DNA of 64,000 nt from Bacteroidota bacterium (GTDB lineage Bacteria; Bacteroidota; Bacteroidia; Flavobacteriales_D; Crocinitomicaceae), in assembly GCA_024280295.1 (NCBI GenBank), contig JAJRQK010000039.1, forward strand, positions 62,001-126,000. The letters run 5' to 3'. The notes under the pieces are model-generated. The model worked only from the letters and a program-made list of their open reading frames with translations. It was not told where the DNA came from and did not search any database. Each line of letters opens with the position of its first letter. Position 1 is the stretch's first letter. Positions 8,109-17,590 of the stretch are shown here, piece after piece. A program made the translations under genes and the position numbers.

Positions 8109-9653
8109 ATGGAATTTTGGATCAAAGCTGCACAATTATTACTAGCACTTTCCATTCTTGTTTTTTTACATGAGCTAGGACACTTTATCCCAGCACGTAT
8201 CTTTAAGACACGTGTTGAGAAATTCTACCTGTTCTTCAATCCATGGTTTTCAGTTGTAAAGAAAAAGATTGGTGATACTGAGTGGGGAATCGGCTGGGTT
8301 CCACTTGGTGGATATGTCAAGATTTCAGGGATGGTTGATGAGTCGATGGACAAAGAGCAATTAGCGAAACCTCCCCAACCTTGGGAATTCAGATCTAAAC
8401 CTGCTTGGCAGCGACTAATCATAATGCTTGGTGGAGTCACTGTAAATATAATAGTGGGTATTGTGATTTACATTTTTGTGGTTTTCGCTTGGGGTGAAAC
8501 AGAAATACATGCTACGGACATCGAAAATGGATTAGCAGTTCATCCATACATGCAGAAATACGGCTTTGAATCAGGAGATAATGTTCTGGAAATAAACGGT
8601 GAGTCAATTATCAATCAAAGTGATATCAATGCAGGAATTTTAATTCGTAATCAATACGATTTAAAAGTTCAACATGCGGACGGAACTACCGAGATAATGA
8701 AATTAAAAGATGGCGTTGAATACGACATTTTCACAAATGGTGCAATGAGTGCCTTTACATTGCGACATAAGTCAACTGAAATAAACTATTTAACACTTGC
8801 ATCTGATTTTCATTTTAAAATGGATGGAAGTGACATGGAAATTAAAGGCAAGAGTGAAATACTAGAAATTGACGGAATTGCGGTTAGCGAGATTAAGGAT
8901 TTAAGATCTGCGAACTATAAAGGTCAGAAAACTGTTAAAATCACCTATCGACAAGCTAAAGATACATTAACAGTAAAAGTGCTGTCAAATAAAATGAATT
9001 CTTTCTTCTCTAAAAGTCCTGGGCTAAAAGCTGGAATTCGAAAAGGTGATATAGTCCACTCTATTGATGGAACCCCAATTACCTATTTCGACGAAATTGT
9101 GACAACTTGCTACAATAACAAAGGGAAGACAGTTGAGATGACAGTTATGCGAGATACTTCCATCATTGATTTAATAGTCAGCGTTAATAACTCTGGTACG
9201 ATTGGGTTTGGAGTAGTGACTAAAAAACCTGAAGATTTTAAGCATATACGTGAAATCACTTATGGCTTCGGTGAAAGTATCAGTCGAGGATTTTCGATGG
9301 GCATGACCACTCTAGGTGATTACGTAGGACAATTAAAGTTCTTATTTACTAAGAAAGGTGCAAGCTCAATAGGTGGCTTTGGTGCAATTGGTAACTTATT
9401 CCCTGGAACATGGAATTGGCAAGTATTTTGGTTGAATACCGCATTGATTTCAATCATTCTCGCCTTTATGAACATCCTACCTATCCCTGCATTGGATGGA
9501 GGTCATGTTGTATTCTTGCTTTACGAAATGATTACTGGCAAGGAAGCACCACAAAAAGTATTGGAAGTTGCTCAAATGATCGGGTTCTTTATCTTAATTG
9601 CACTCTTACTTTATGCAAATGGCAATGATATCTACCGAGCGATAACAGGGTAA
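8109..9653 (+). CDS. rseP: RIP metalloprotease RseP (site-2 protease, M50B)
   Basis: 514 residues. Intramembrane zinc protease that cleaves membrane-anchored anti-sigma factors or signal-peptide remnants. The HExxH motif is HELGH (H21, E22, H25) in the first transmembrane helix, and the third ligand is D463 in PALDGGH in a late helix. Between them lie two PDZ-like segments (about 150-215 and 275-350), longer than the single-PDZ forms and like E. coli RseP. Four membrane helices are predicted by eye. The anti-sigma target is not in the window. Confidence 0.95.
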   Translation: MEFWIKAAQLLLALSILVFLHELGHFIPARIFKTRVEKFYLFFNPWFSVVKKKIGDTEWGIGWVPLGGYVKISGMVDESMDKEQLAKPPQPWEFRSKPAWQRLIIMLGGVTVNIIVGIVIYIFVVFAWGETEIHATDIENGLAVHPYMQKYGFESGDNVLEINGESIINQSDINAGILIRNQYDLKVQHADGTTEIMKLKDGVEYDIFTNGAMSAFTLRHKSTEINYLTLASDFHFKMDGSDMEIKGKSEILEIDGIAVSEIKDLRSANYKGQKTVKITYRQAKDTLTVKVLSNKMNSFFSKSPGLKAGIRKGDIVHSIDGTPITYFDEIVTTCYNNKGKTVEMTVMRDTSIIDLIVSVNNSGTIGFGVVTKKPEDFKHIREITYGFGESISRGFSMGMTTLGDYVGQLKFLFTKKGASSIGGFGAIGNLFPGTWNWQVFWLNTALISIILAFMNILPIPALDGGHVVFLLYEMITGKEAPQKVLEVAQMIGFFILIALLLYANGNDIYRAITG

Positions 9654-9770
9654 ATTTAAACCATTAATCAGTCAACCTACCCGATTGATGCGTGCGAAAA
9701 CCGAATAAAACTAACATGAACAAAGTTTGGTGTGAATTTTGTAATTTGCATAAGAACTAAAAATAAACAA

Positions 9771-10457
9771 ATGAAAAAATTAATTCTATCCGCTTTATTA
9801 ACAATATTAACAGTAGGGTTTACAAATGCTCAACTAACTGAAGGTGAAGTTAAATATACAATTGAAGCTAGCGCAGATGACCCATCAGCAGATGACCCAT
9901 CAATGGACATGGCTGTTGCTTTGATGCAAGGATCTAAAATGGCTATTTACTTCTCAGGGGAGAAGGCAAGAACTGAATTAGACATGGGATCAATGATGTC
10001 TATGAAAATAATAGTAGATGGTGATTCAGAAAAAATTCTTATGTTGATGGGAGGAATGATGGGCGAAATTGCAATCCCTAGTACAACAAAAGAATTAGAA
10101 GAATTGGAAGAAAATGACGATGAGCCAGAGGTAGATTTAGAACTTATTGATGAATCGAAAAAAATTCTCGGCTATACCTGTAAAAAAGCCATATTAACAA
10201 ATGAGGATGGAAGTGAAATTATTTACTGGTACACAACTGAGATCGAGTTTAATCGCATAGGGCAAACTAGTATGAGTTCTGAAGTTCCAGGGTTTCCATT
10301 AGAATTTGAAGTCAACCAAGGTGGATTAATTATGAGTTTTACAGCTACAGAATTTAATGAAACATTGTCGGATGATGAGGAGACCCTTTTCAGTACTGAA
10401 GTTCCAGAAGGCTACACAGTAATGACAATGGAAGACATGAAGGGTATGGGAATGTAA
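9771..10457 (+). CDS. DUF4412-like exported protein
   Basis: 228 residues from the ATG at 9771, which gives a clean signal peptide (MKKLILSALLTILTVGFTNAQ). The frame can be extended to a GTG at 9732, but that would place the signal peptide internally. The mature protein begins LTEGEVKYTIE and has methionine-rich strands (MGSMMSMKI, LMLMGGMMGE) and a GYTCKKAIL motif, as in Bacteroidota DUF4412 proteins of unknown function. Two exact 15-bp copies at 9873-9887 and 9888-9902 encode ADDPS twice. Probably periplasmic. Confidence 0.75.
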   Translation: MKKLILSALLTILTVGFTNAQLTEGEVKYTIEASADDPSADDPSMDMAVALMQGSKMAIYFSGEKARTELDMGSMMSMKIIVDGDSEKILMLMGGMMGEIAIPSTTKELEELEENDDEPEVDLELIDESKKILGYTCKKAILTNEDGSEIIYWYTTEIEFNRIGQTSMSSEVPGFPLEFEVNQGGLIMSFTATEFNETLSDDEETLFSTEVPEGYTVMTMEDMKGMGM

Positions 10458-10485
10458 TTCTTCAATTAGGAAGGAATACTCTAGC

Positions 10486-10670
10486 AGAAAACTACTATCA
10501 CTTTTCATGTTCCTAACATCACTTTCCTACGGTCAAGAACACAATTTTGTGCTAGGGCTGAAAGAAGCTATGATTTTCATGCCCTAAATGAACATGGTTG
10601 GAACATTGGAATCTATTCTAAATATAAATTTGCTAACGATTCTAAATATAACAACAGATTGACGTGGTGA
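10486..10670 (+). pseudogene. 5' remnant of an outer-membrane beta-barrel gene, frameshifted and truncated
   Basis: From 10486 the frame encodes a typical signal peptide (RKLLSLFMFLTSLSYGQ) and then EHNFVLGLKEA, reaching a stop at about 10588. A second frame picks up at about 10569 with YDFHALNEHGWNIGIYSKY, a barrel-like strand pair, and stops at 10670. No good start codon is visible at the 5' end (ATT where ATG might be expected). The rest of the gene is missing and the sequence abuts another truncated gene at 10671. Read as a dead fragment. Confidence 0.55.
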
Positions 10671-10862
10671 CTATCTAGAAATTAAAACAGAGTCTTTGAC
10701 AACAAGGCAGCTATCAATAATCACGTTTCCATTGACATCTAGTTTGGCAGATGGAGTTGTAGTCCCAATCCCTATCTTTCCAACTGTAGGAAGTGAGTTC
10801 GTCGTTTGACAAAACGCAAAAGATGAGGTCGAGATAAAAAATAATAATACAATTTTTTTCAT
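10671..10862 (-). pseudogene. 5' fragment of a tail-fibre/adhesin-like exported protein
   Basis: 63 codons: a signal peptide (MKKIVLLFFISTSSFAFCQ) followed by GKIGIGTTTPSAKLDVNGN, the N-terminal signature of long Bacteroidota proteins with tail-fibre-like repeats that usually run for hundreds of residues. Here the frame meets a TAG exactly where the convergent truncated barrel gene ends (10670/10671). The N-terminal part is intact, so it might still be expressed as a short peptide, but I read it as a truncated gene. Confidence 0.6.
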
Positions 10863-11205
10863 AATGGTTAAGTTTTAGCGTTTCAATTCTGAGAATCTGT
10901 TATTGAGTTCTTGCTTGAATCTTGGGCAGAAAGAGATGGGAAAATAATGGTCAAAAAAATCAACTTTTCTCCATTCTTGGTGAAAATGCGGAAATTATCC
11001 CCCCCCTTAATTTTGAAACAACCAACTGCATGTCAGTGGTGTATAATTGTTAATGGTTGAATTCCTAAATAGGACAGGAATAGGTTGAAGAAAAAGACAC
11101 GAAGGATAATGACATGATAAAATGATTTCCAATTATTGAAAATAAACGTGCTACAACTAATGATGCATAAAGAATACAACCCTTTCGGGAACGTAAGACA
11201 AGATT
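10863..11205. other. 343-bp non-coding stretch with an 8-C tract
   Basis: No open frame with a plausible start on either strand, no RNA gene and no clear terminator. A run of eight C at 10999-11006 stands out in AT-rich DNA. The left end must hold the promoter of the 10671-10862 fragment, but no TAnnTTTG was found there. Confidence 0.5.
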
Positions 11206-11655
11206 TTACATGAAAGACCTCGCGTTCATTGTCCGCGTCTCATCAAAATCCAACTTTTTAGAGAAAATGAAAACACCCCCTTTAATTTTTCCTTTTAAGC
11301 GAACCTTTACATCTCCCTTTCCAGCAAGATTAAGTGCCGTTCTGAGTGCATTATTTTCCAGTTCTGCAGTAAACGGCGCAACGAGGAAAGTCTCGCGTTT
11401 CGATTTCATTTTGACTTTTTTCTCCAGATGAACCTTTCCCATATAATCTCCATCAATGTATAAATCCAACTTTGAAGGCTTCACTTTTATCGCAAACCAA
11501 TTTCCATTGTAAACAGAAGCTTCCGCAGTAAATTTAACAGTGTTTCCATCGAGTTTCTCAAGGTTGAAATTTTCTCCACCTCGCATTTCTGGCTCATAAA
11601 AAGTACATGACGTTACGATGAAAGCAAGAACAATGATTGATATTAACTTCTTCAT
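11206..11655 (-). CDS. LEA type 2 family lipoprotein
   Basis: 149 residues with a lipoprotein signal ending VTSCT (Cys at about residue 17). The mature part carries an LEA14/WHy-like beta sandwich: VKFTAEASVYNGNWFAIKVKPSKLDLYIDG, then a charged strand and ETFLVAPFTAEL. These domains occur in desiccation-related and membrane-associated proteins; the bacterial role is unclear. It starts 2 nt after the stop of the upstream M20 dipeptidase gene on the same strand, so the two form an operon. Likely anchored in the inner or outer membrane. Confidence 0.7.
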   Translation of the reverse strand: MKKLISIIVLAFIVTSCTFYEPEMRGGENFNLEKLDGNTVKFTAEASVYNGNWFAIKVKPSKLDLYIDGDYMGKVHLEKKVKMKSKRETFLVAPFTAELENNALRTALNLAGKGDVKVRLKGKIKGGVFIFSKKLDFDETRTMNARSFM

Positions 11656-11657
11656 AA

Positions 11658-13052
11658 TTAGTTTTTATTAAAACGCTTATTAAATGCAACGAAAAAATGT
11701 GGAATAGTTTCAATTCCTCGGTAGAAATTAAATAATCCATAGTGTTCGTTTGGTGAGTGAATTGCATCACTATCTAATCCGAATCCCATTAAGATTGTTT
11801 TTAATCCAAGTTCTTTTTCAAACATTGCAACGATTGGGATTGAACCTCCACTTCTCACTGGAATTGGTTTCATTCCAAATGTTGCTTCATAAGCATCACT
11901 TGCAGCTTCATAGCCAATAGAATCAATAGGTGTTACCGCAGGTTCTCCTCCGTGATGTGGTGTCACTTTTATTGTTGTTCCAGCCGGTGCAATTGCAGTG
12001 AAATGATCCATGAATAATTTTGTGATTTCTCCAGGATCTTGATCTGGCACCAAACGCATTGAAATTTTCGCATACGCTTTTGAGGCAATAACCGTTTTTG
12101 CACCATCTCCTTGATACCCTCCCCAAATTCCATTGACATCTAGGGTAGGTCGTATTGATCCTCGCTCCATTGTAGAGTATCCGTCTTCACCATAGACATC
12201 TGCAATATCAATCGATTTACAATAATCAGACTTACTAAATGGTGCTTTTGCCATTTCTGCTCTCTCGACATCAGATAACTCAACGACCTTATCATAAAAT
12301 CCAGGAATAGTAATATGATTGTTCTCATCATGCAATGAAGCAATCATTTTCGCTAAAATATTAATTGGGTTGGCCACACATCCTCCATATAGTCCAGAAT
12401 GTAAATCTCGATTAGGGCCCGTAACTTCAACCTCGACATAACTCAAGCCTCTCAAGCCAGTTGTAATTGATGGCACATCATTCGCAAGCATCCCAGTATC
12501 AGATACCAATATAATGTCTGCGGATAATTTTCCTTTATTGTTCTGAACAAATATGCCTAAATTCTCACTCCCAACTTCTTCTTCACCTTCAATCATGAAT
12601 TTAATATTACAGGCCAATTCATCCGATTTTATCATCGCTTCAAAAGCTTTTACATGCATAAACATCTGCCCTTTATCATCACAAGAACCGCGTGCAAATA
12701 TTGCTCCTTCAGGATGAATTTCTGTTTTTTTAATTACAGGCTCAAATGGTGGATTCGTCCATAAATCAATCGGGTCTGCTGGTTGAACATCGTAATGTCC
12801 ATAAACCAAAACAGTTGGCAAGGATGCATCAAAAATCTTATCAGCATAGACAATCGGATGTCCAGCTGTTTCACAAATTTCCACGTTATCAGCACCTGCA
12901 TTTCTCAAATTTTCAGCAACATTTTCAGCTGTTCTAGCTACATCTTCCTTGAAGGAAGGATCAGCAGAAACTGAAGGTATTTTGAGTAATTCAATCAACT
13001 CATCTAAGAATCGTTGCTTATTGGCTTGAATATATGACTGTGTTTTTTCCAT
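11658..13052 (-). CDS. M20 family dipeptidase
   Basis: 464 residues, cytosolic, no signal peptide. Zinc-dependent exopeptidase of the M20 dipeptidase group. Seen: VYGHYDVQP (metal ligand H86, D88 behind it), GSCDDKGQ (bridging Asp at about 125), EGEEEVGS (general base and ligand at 157-158), VSDTG (D185) and a C-terminal HSPNEH (H432). The lid domain spans about 200-360. Length and motif order fit complete members, such as those that split dipeptides with broad specificity. It leads a two-gene operon with the LEA-type lipoprotein. Confidence 0.9.
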   Translation of the reverse strand: MEKTQSYIQANKQRFLDELIELLKIPSVSADPSFKEDVARTAENVAENLRNAGADNVEICETAGHPIVYADKIFDASLPTVLVYGHYDVQPADPIDLWTNPPFEPVIKKTEIHPEGAIFARGSCDDKGQMFMHVKAFEAMIKSDELACNIKFMIEGEEEVGSENLGIFVQNNKGKLSADIILVSDTGMLANDVPSITTGLRGLSYVEVEVTGPNRDLHSGLYGGCVANPINILAKMIASLHDENNHITIPGFYDKVVELSDVERAEMAKAPFSKSDYCKSIDIADVYGEDGYSTMERGSIRPTLDVNGIWGGYQGDGAKTVIASKAYAKISMRLVPDQDPGEITKLFMDHFTAIAPAGTTIKVTPHHGGEPAVTPIDSIGYEAASDAYEATFGMKPIPVRSGGSIPIVAMFEKELGLKTILMGFGLDSDAIHSPNEHYGLFNFYRGIETIPHFFVAFNKRFNKN

Positions 13053-13187
13053 GTTGGGCTTTCAATTTATGAGGGATAAAAGTCGGTAATTTTATTCACT
13101 AATATTAGGGATTCTCTTTCTATTATTCGATTTTCGTGCAACCTTTGACGAATAGTCGGGGTCTTACTATAAATTCAAACAACTTCT

Positions 13188-15461
13188 ATGCAGTTAAGAA
13201 CGTTTCTCACATCCGCAATTTTAGTCTTTTTAGGCACAACGATACACGCTCAAATTTCAGTGGATAATACATTAACTCCTGCTGACATGGTCAATACATT
13301 AATTGGCCCTGGTGTAACTGTTAGTAACATAAGCTTTACAGGTCAATCAGTGCAGGCAGGATCATTTGATGGATCAATGTCTAACATCGGGTTACAGTCT
13401 GGAATAATTCTATCTAGTGGAATAATCAATAATATTATTCCACCAAATCAACCTACAGGAGTAGGGTTAGGAGGAGCAGGCGACCCAGATTTACTAACAA
13501 TTGCTCAATCAGTAACATCAAACCCTGCAGCTGGTTCAATTACATCAACTTCTGATGCAGCTATCTTAGAGTTCGATTTTGTTCCTGTCGGAGATTCTGT
13601 TCGATTTAACTTTGTATTTGCATCAGAGGAATATCAAGCTTGGATTAATTCAGTTTACAACGATGCCTTCGGATTCTTCATTAGTGGTCCTGGGTTTGCT
13701 GGTCCGTATGCATCACCCATAGCATTTCCACTTGGGGCTGAAAATCTTGCATTTGTACCCGGTACAACAGACCCAATTACCATATCAACTATTTACCCTG
13801 GTTTAAACCCTGCATATTACATCGATGATCCTGCTGGTACAACACAATCTTTTAATGGTTTTACAATTCCAATGACAATTGAATTTCAGGTTATATGTGG
13901 TGAGACCTATCATTTTAAATTTGCAGTCGCAGATTGTCAGGATGGAACGTTAGACACAGGAGTGTTTTTAGAAGGCGGAAGTTTCTCATCAGAAGCGGTT
14001 ACAATTAGCTTTGATGGAGTTGATAACGTTACAGGTGACACTGCACTCTATGAAGGCTGTTCAATAGCTGATCTTATTTTTACTCGACCGATAACAGATA
14101 CATTAGACACTTTAATAATTACCTATACAATAACAGGAACCGCGATTGAAGGTATTGACTTCAATTTTCTCACAAATCCTATAATATTCTTGCCTGGCGA
14201 AGATTCAATAGTCTTAACTCTAACCCCAACGGTTGATGGAATAGCTGAATCAGGCGAATATATTACTATTACTGCTATAACAATAAGCCCCTGTGGCGAT
14301 ACAATTGTATCAATTGGTACGATTTGGATTTTTGACGAACCTGGAACATTAGTTCAAGAATTCGACACTACTATTTATTGCATTCAGGATTCTTTGCAGG
14401 TTTTTGCTCAGGCCTCAAACGGTGTAGGAACTTACCTTTATACCTGGAGCACCTCTCTTGATACAACCATAAATAATTTCACTACAGTTCCAACTGGTAT
14501 AAATGGTAGCATTGATTATTATGTCTCGGTAATTGATGCATGCGGCTATACATCAACTGATACACTTACTGTTACGGTTGATCAAACACTTGCAGTTGAT
14601 TCATTATCAAGCTTCTGGTCAGGACAATGTGCTCCTACTGGAATTGTTGGCGCATTTCCCTCAGGAGTAACCTCGGTATTAAATCCTACTAATTTTTATT
14701 GGGAAGATTATGATAATCATCTAAACCCAGGATCAGGTAACTTCTGGAATGATACAGTTTGGTCAGGAATTCCTTCGGGCTGGTACTATGCAACAATTAC
14801 TGATGACGTTTGCTCTGTAACCGACAGTATTTGGGTTGAATCTGTTGATTTACCAGTTGCACAATTTACCGTTGCTGTTGACGGAAGTTGTTCACCGGTG
14901 ACTGCAACCTTCTCCAACACAAGTCCAAGTCCCTATAATTACCATAGCTACGAATGGAATTTTAATGGGACAACTATAAGCGCAACTAACCAAGATCCTA
15001 TTGTTCAAAGTTTTAGTTCAACCTCTACAGTTGAATTAATTACATTCGATCCTGCCGGATGTCCAGATACCATATCAACTACAATTAATGTAATTTTATG
15101 TGGGTGCACAGATCCTACAGCCACCAATTACAATTCTTTAGCCGTTGAGGATGATGGAAGTTGTTTCTTTCCAAATCCAACAGTTGTTTGTCCAAATATA
15201 TTTACTCCTAATGGCGACAATAACAATGATTTATTCTTCTTGGAAGTGACTAACGCAATTAATGTAGAAATGATAATTATTAACCGATGGGGTGTTCAAA
15301 TGTTTAATCAATCTGGTCTCAATATTTCTTGGGATGGTACAATTGGAGGTGAATTAGCAGAGGATGGAACTTATTTTGTTCGATACAAAGTCTCAGGAAT
15401 TCTAGGTTCAGAGCCTGTAGAAGGACAAGGGTTTGTTCAGCTTGTTTCTAACAAAAATTAA
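13188..15461 (+). CDS. Choice-of-anchor L domain surface protein with T9SS type B tail
   Basis: 757 residues with a signal peptide ending IHAQ. The first 240 residues show the choice-of-anchor L domain: LTPADMVNTLIGPGV, FDGSMSNIGLQSGIILSSG, FVFASEEYQAW and FGFFISGPG. Next are Calx-beta-like and Ig/PKD-like segments (about 270-640), and a TSP3-like motif CTDPTATNYN near 650. The end (CPNIFTPNGDNNNDLF, INRWGVQMF, WDGTIGGE) is the gliding-motility-associated CHU_C domain that serves as T9SS type B signal. Probably a large surface adhesin or matrix protein. It ends at a convergent terminator. Confidence 0.9.
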   Translation: MQLRTFLTSAILVFLGTTIHAQISVDNTLTPADMVNTLIGPGVTVSNISFTGQSVQAGSFDGSMSNIGLQSGIILSSGIINNIIPPNQPTGVGLGGAGDPDLLTIAQSVTSNPAAGSITSTSDAAILEFDFVPVGDSVRFNFVFASEEYQAWINSVYNDAFGFFISGPGFAGPYASPIAFPLGAENLAFVPGTTDPITISTIYPGLNPAYYIDDPAGTTQSFNGFTIPMTIEFQVICGETYHFKFAVADCQDGTLDTGVFLEGGSFSSEAVTISFDGVDNVTGDTALYEGCSIADLIFTRPITDTLDTLIITYTITGTAIEGIDFNFLTNPIIFLPGEDSIVLTLTPTVDGIAESGEYITITAITISPCGDTIVSIGTIWIFDEPGTLVQEFDTTIYCIQDSLQVFAQASNGVGTYLYTWSTSLDTTINNFTTVPTGINGSIDYYVSVIDACGYTSTDTLTVTVDQTLAVDSLSSFWSGQCAPTGIVGAFPSGVTSVLNPTNFYWEDYDNHLNPGSGNFWNDTVWSGIPSGWYYATITDDVCSVTDSIWVESVDLPVAQFTVAVDGSCSPVTATFSNTSPSPYNYHSYEWNFNGTTISATNQDPIVQSFSSTSTVELITFDPAGCPDTISTTINVILCGCTDPTATNYNSLAVEDDGSCFFPNPTVVCPNIFTPNGDNNNDLFFLEVTNAINVEMIIINRWGVQMFNQSGLNISWDGTIGGELAEDGTYFVRYKVSGILGSEPVEGQGFVQLVSNKN

Positions 15462-15475
15462 GCATTATCAAAAGG

Positions 15476-15515
15476 ATAAAAAAACCGTCTATCTTCATCG
15501 GTGGACGTTTTTTTT
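15476..15515. terminator. Bidirectional terminator between T9SS type B gene and hflX
   Basis: AAAAC(C)GTC pairs with GACGTTTT with a one-base bulge, with A-run and T-run on either side. It sits between convergent stops at 15461 and 15541. Confidence 0.65.
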
Positions 15516-15540
15516 GTGATGTTCAAATCCCTCGGGTTTT

Positions 15541-16737
15541 CTAGTACAAGAAGTTGTGGTAAGGGTAGCGAATCTGGAAAATCGACTTAACCTCATCATA
15601 GACTAAGCTTTTGAATTCATCAACGTTTTCTTTTGTATGCGCCGAGATAAACACGCACTTAGTTTCGTTGAGTTTACTCATCCATGATTTTTTCAACTCA
15701 TCAAGCGTAAGATTTTCACCTTCTAAAAGAATTTGATCTTCTTCGCGATCCTCGAATTCATACGAATCAATCTTATTAAAGACAACGATTGTTGGTTTAT
15801 CTCTCCGATCAATTTCAGCGAGTGTATCACAGACAACTTCATATTGATCTTCAAAGTTTGGGTGTGCAATATCCAAAACATGAATTAATAGATCAGACTC
15901 ACGAACCTCATCCAAAGTAGATTTGAATGAATCCACGAGTTGATGCGGTAATTTCCGGATGAACCCAACTGTGTCAGCCATTAAAAATGGAAGGTTTCCG
16001 ATTACTACTTTACGTACAGTTGTGTCAAGTGTAGCAAACAATTTATTTTCAGCAAAGACATCCGACTTACTGATCATATTCATAATTGTGCTCTTACCCA
16101 CATTTGTATATCCAACCAACGCGACACGTACCAATTGCCCGCGATTTCCTCGTTGAACAGATTTTTGCTTGTCAATTTTCTTTAACTTCTCTTTTAATAG
16201 AGCAATCTTGGCTTGAATAATTCTACGATCCGTTTCAATCTCGGTCTCCCCCGGTCCTCTCATTCCAATTCCCCCTTTCTGACGGTCGAGGTGTGTCCAT
16301 AAATTCGTTAATCGTGGAAGTAAATATTGCAATTGAGCCAATTCAACCTGTGTCTTTGCATTTGCTGTTCTTGCGCGACTTGCAAAGATATCAAGAATTA
16401 AGTTATTTCGGTCGAGAATTTTAATCTCCAGTACACGTTCAATATTTCTCATTTGAGACGGACTTAGTTCGTCATCAAAAATTACTACATCGACATTATT
16501 GGCATTGATATAATCTCTAATCTCAGTTAATTTACCTGATCCAACAAAGGTCTTTGAATTTGGCATTGTTACCTTCTGTAGAAATCTTTTCACAGTTGTT
16601 GCCCCAGCTGTTAACGCCAAAAATTCCAATTCGTCAATATATTCTTCTGCTGTACGTTCAGAGAGCCCTTGGGTGATCACACCAACAAGTACACATTTTT
16701 CTTCTACTGCATCAACAAGTACGTGTCCCTCTCCCAT
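15541..16737 (-). CDS. hflX: GTPase HflX
   Basis: 398 residues. Ribosome-associated GTPase that splits stalled or stress-inactivated 70S ribosomes. The N-terminal HflX domain (about 15-200) includes FVGSGKLTEI, VIFDDELSPSQ and the conserved RGPGETEIETDRR at 160-172. The G domain follows with G1 at 209-217 (GYTNVGKST), DTVGFIRKLPHQL and NKID. The start MGEGHVL is the only ATG giving the full domain. It lies 1 nt downstream of the cytochrome c gene stop, so it may be the last gene of a three-gene operon. Confidence 0.95.
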   Translation of the reverse strand: MGEGHVLVDAVEEKCVLVGVITQGLSERTAEEYIDELEFLALTAGATTVKRFLQKVTMPNSKTFVGSGKLTEIRDYINANNVDVVIFDDELSPSQMRNIERVLEIKILDRNNLILDIFASRARTANAKTQVELAQLQYLLPRLTNLWTHLDRQKGGIGMRGPGETEIETDRRIIQAKIALLKEKLKKIDKQKSVQRGNRGQLVRVALVGYTNVGKSTIMNMISKSDVFAENKLFATLDTTVRKVVIGNLPFLMADTVGFIRKLPHQLVDSFKSTLDEVRESDLLIHVLDIAHPNFEDQYEVVCDTLAEIDRRDKPTIVVFNKIDSYEFEDREEDQILLEGENLTLDELKKSWMSKLNETKCVFISAHTKENVDEFKSLVYDEVKSIFQIRYPYHNFLY

Positions 16738-16738
16738 A

Positions 16739-17056
16739 TTATTCTTTCAATGAAATTACGTGATCAACCACTGCATTTCTTTCCTCTTCGGAAGTAATAA
16801 TGTATTCAAACGGTGGCATAACCCCTTGTCCATCTACTAACACTCTATAAACATTGGATGAATCAAGTTTCGTTGCCGCTAAGTCCTTAGCTCCTGTAAC
16901 CCCAGCCTTTCCATCCAGGCCATGGCAAGAAGCACAATTGTTTTCATAGAGTGATTCTCCATCAATTTCTTGAGCGGTAGAATCACTACCTACATCTTCT
17001 GAACATGCAGAAAAAAGGATGACTACTCCAACAAATAAAACTGATTTTACATCCAT
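16739..17056 (-). CDS. Small c-type cytochrome lipoprotein
   Basis: 105 residues with a lipoprotein signal (LFSAC, Cys18) and a short linker. One haem-binding motif CASCH (C41, C44, H45) and a likely axial Met80 in GVMPPF. Size and motif order fit class I cytochrome c (cytochrome C6/553-like). Expected to be membrane-anchored on the periplasmic side and to carry electrons to or from the membrane protein encoded just upstream, whose gene it overlaps by 10 nt. Confidence 0.9.
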   Translation of the reverse strand: MDVKSVLFVGVVILFSACSEDVGSDSTAQEIDGESLYENNCASCHGLDGKAGVTGAKDLAATKLDSSNVYRVLVDGQGVMPPFEYIITSEEERNAVVDHVISLKE

Positions 17057-17502
17057 GAACCTCCTAATGCTTCTCTAAATGGCCATGGAATTGATATCAA
17101 AATCAAGATAAGTCCAATAATATAGCTTACTATAATCTTATGGTGTTTATCTCGCGATCCCTTCAACTTTTTTTCAGCTTTATTGCGCCCCATGGTAATT
17201 ACTGCAATTGCAATAATCATCAAGAGTATGTGCTCTAAGCCATAGAACCGAAACATTCCACCTGCAACATCACTTGACATCCACCCATCGACATAGGCCA
17301 CTTTTGGAGAAATAAACATTAGTCCAATCCCAATAAGAAATTGAATGTGTAGTGTTATCATGGCAAATAAATTGACCATTTTATCTTTCTTCAAGTAATT
17401 CCCTGATGATTTAGATCGTATTGCGTTAACAATTGCAAACAACAATAGTAGAAGTGCTATCCATCGCATTCCTGAATGAGCTCCATGTAGGATATTGTAC
17501 AT
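17047..17502 (-). CDS. Four-helix membrane protein, probable cytochrome b-like partner of the cytochrome c
   Basis: 151 residues, four predicted helices. Histidines lie at helix ends in positions suited to haem b: HGAHSGMRW near the N-terminus, TLHIQFLIG in helix 2, GLEHILLM in helix 3 and KHHK before helix 4. Its 10-nt overlap with a c-type cytochrome gene supports a small membrane electron-transfer unit. The haem ligation is inferred; it could also be a haem-free membrane protein. A -7 element lies upstream at 17518-17525. Confidence 0.65.
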   Translation of the reverse strand: MYNILHGAHSGMRWIALLLLLFAIVNAIRSKSSGNYLKKDKMVNLFAMITLHIQFLIGIGLMFISPKVAYVDGWMSSDVAGGMFRFYGLEHILLMIIAIAVITMGRNKAEKKLKGSRDKHHKIIVSYIIGLILILISIPWPFREALGGSWM

Positions 17503-17517
17503 AATTAATTTTTACTG

Positions 17518-17525
17518 CAAAAATA
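17518..17525 (-). promoter_or_regulatory. -7 promoter element for the cytochrome b/c genes (TATTTTTG)
   Basis: Exact TAnnTTTG on the minus strand, followed by C, 15 nt before the ATG at 17502. No -33 match. Confidence 0.45.
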
Positions 17526-17590
17526 CGAAAATGGTCGAGCTCTATTGTAATTCACTAAGGCATATCGCGTCAAATGCGTAAATTCACGGC

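Noticed and set aside
9732-9770. GTG start giving 13 extra residues to the DUF4412-like protein
   Set aside because: It would bury the signal peptide; the ATG at 9771 opens it directly.
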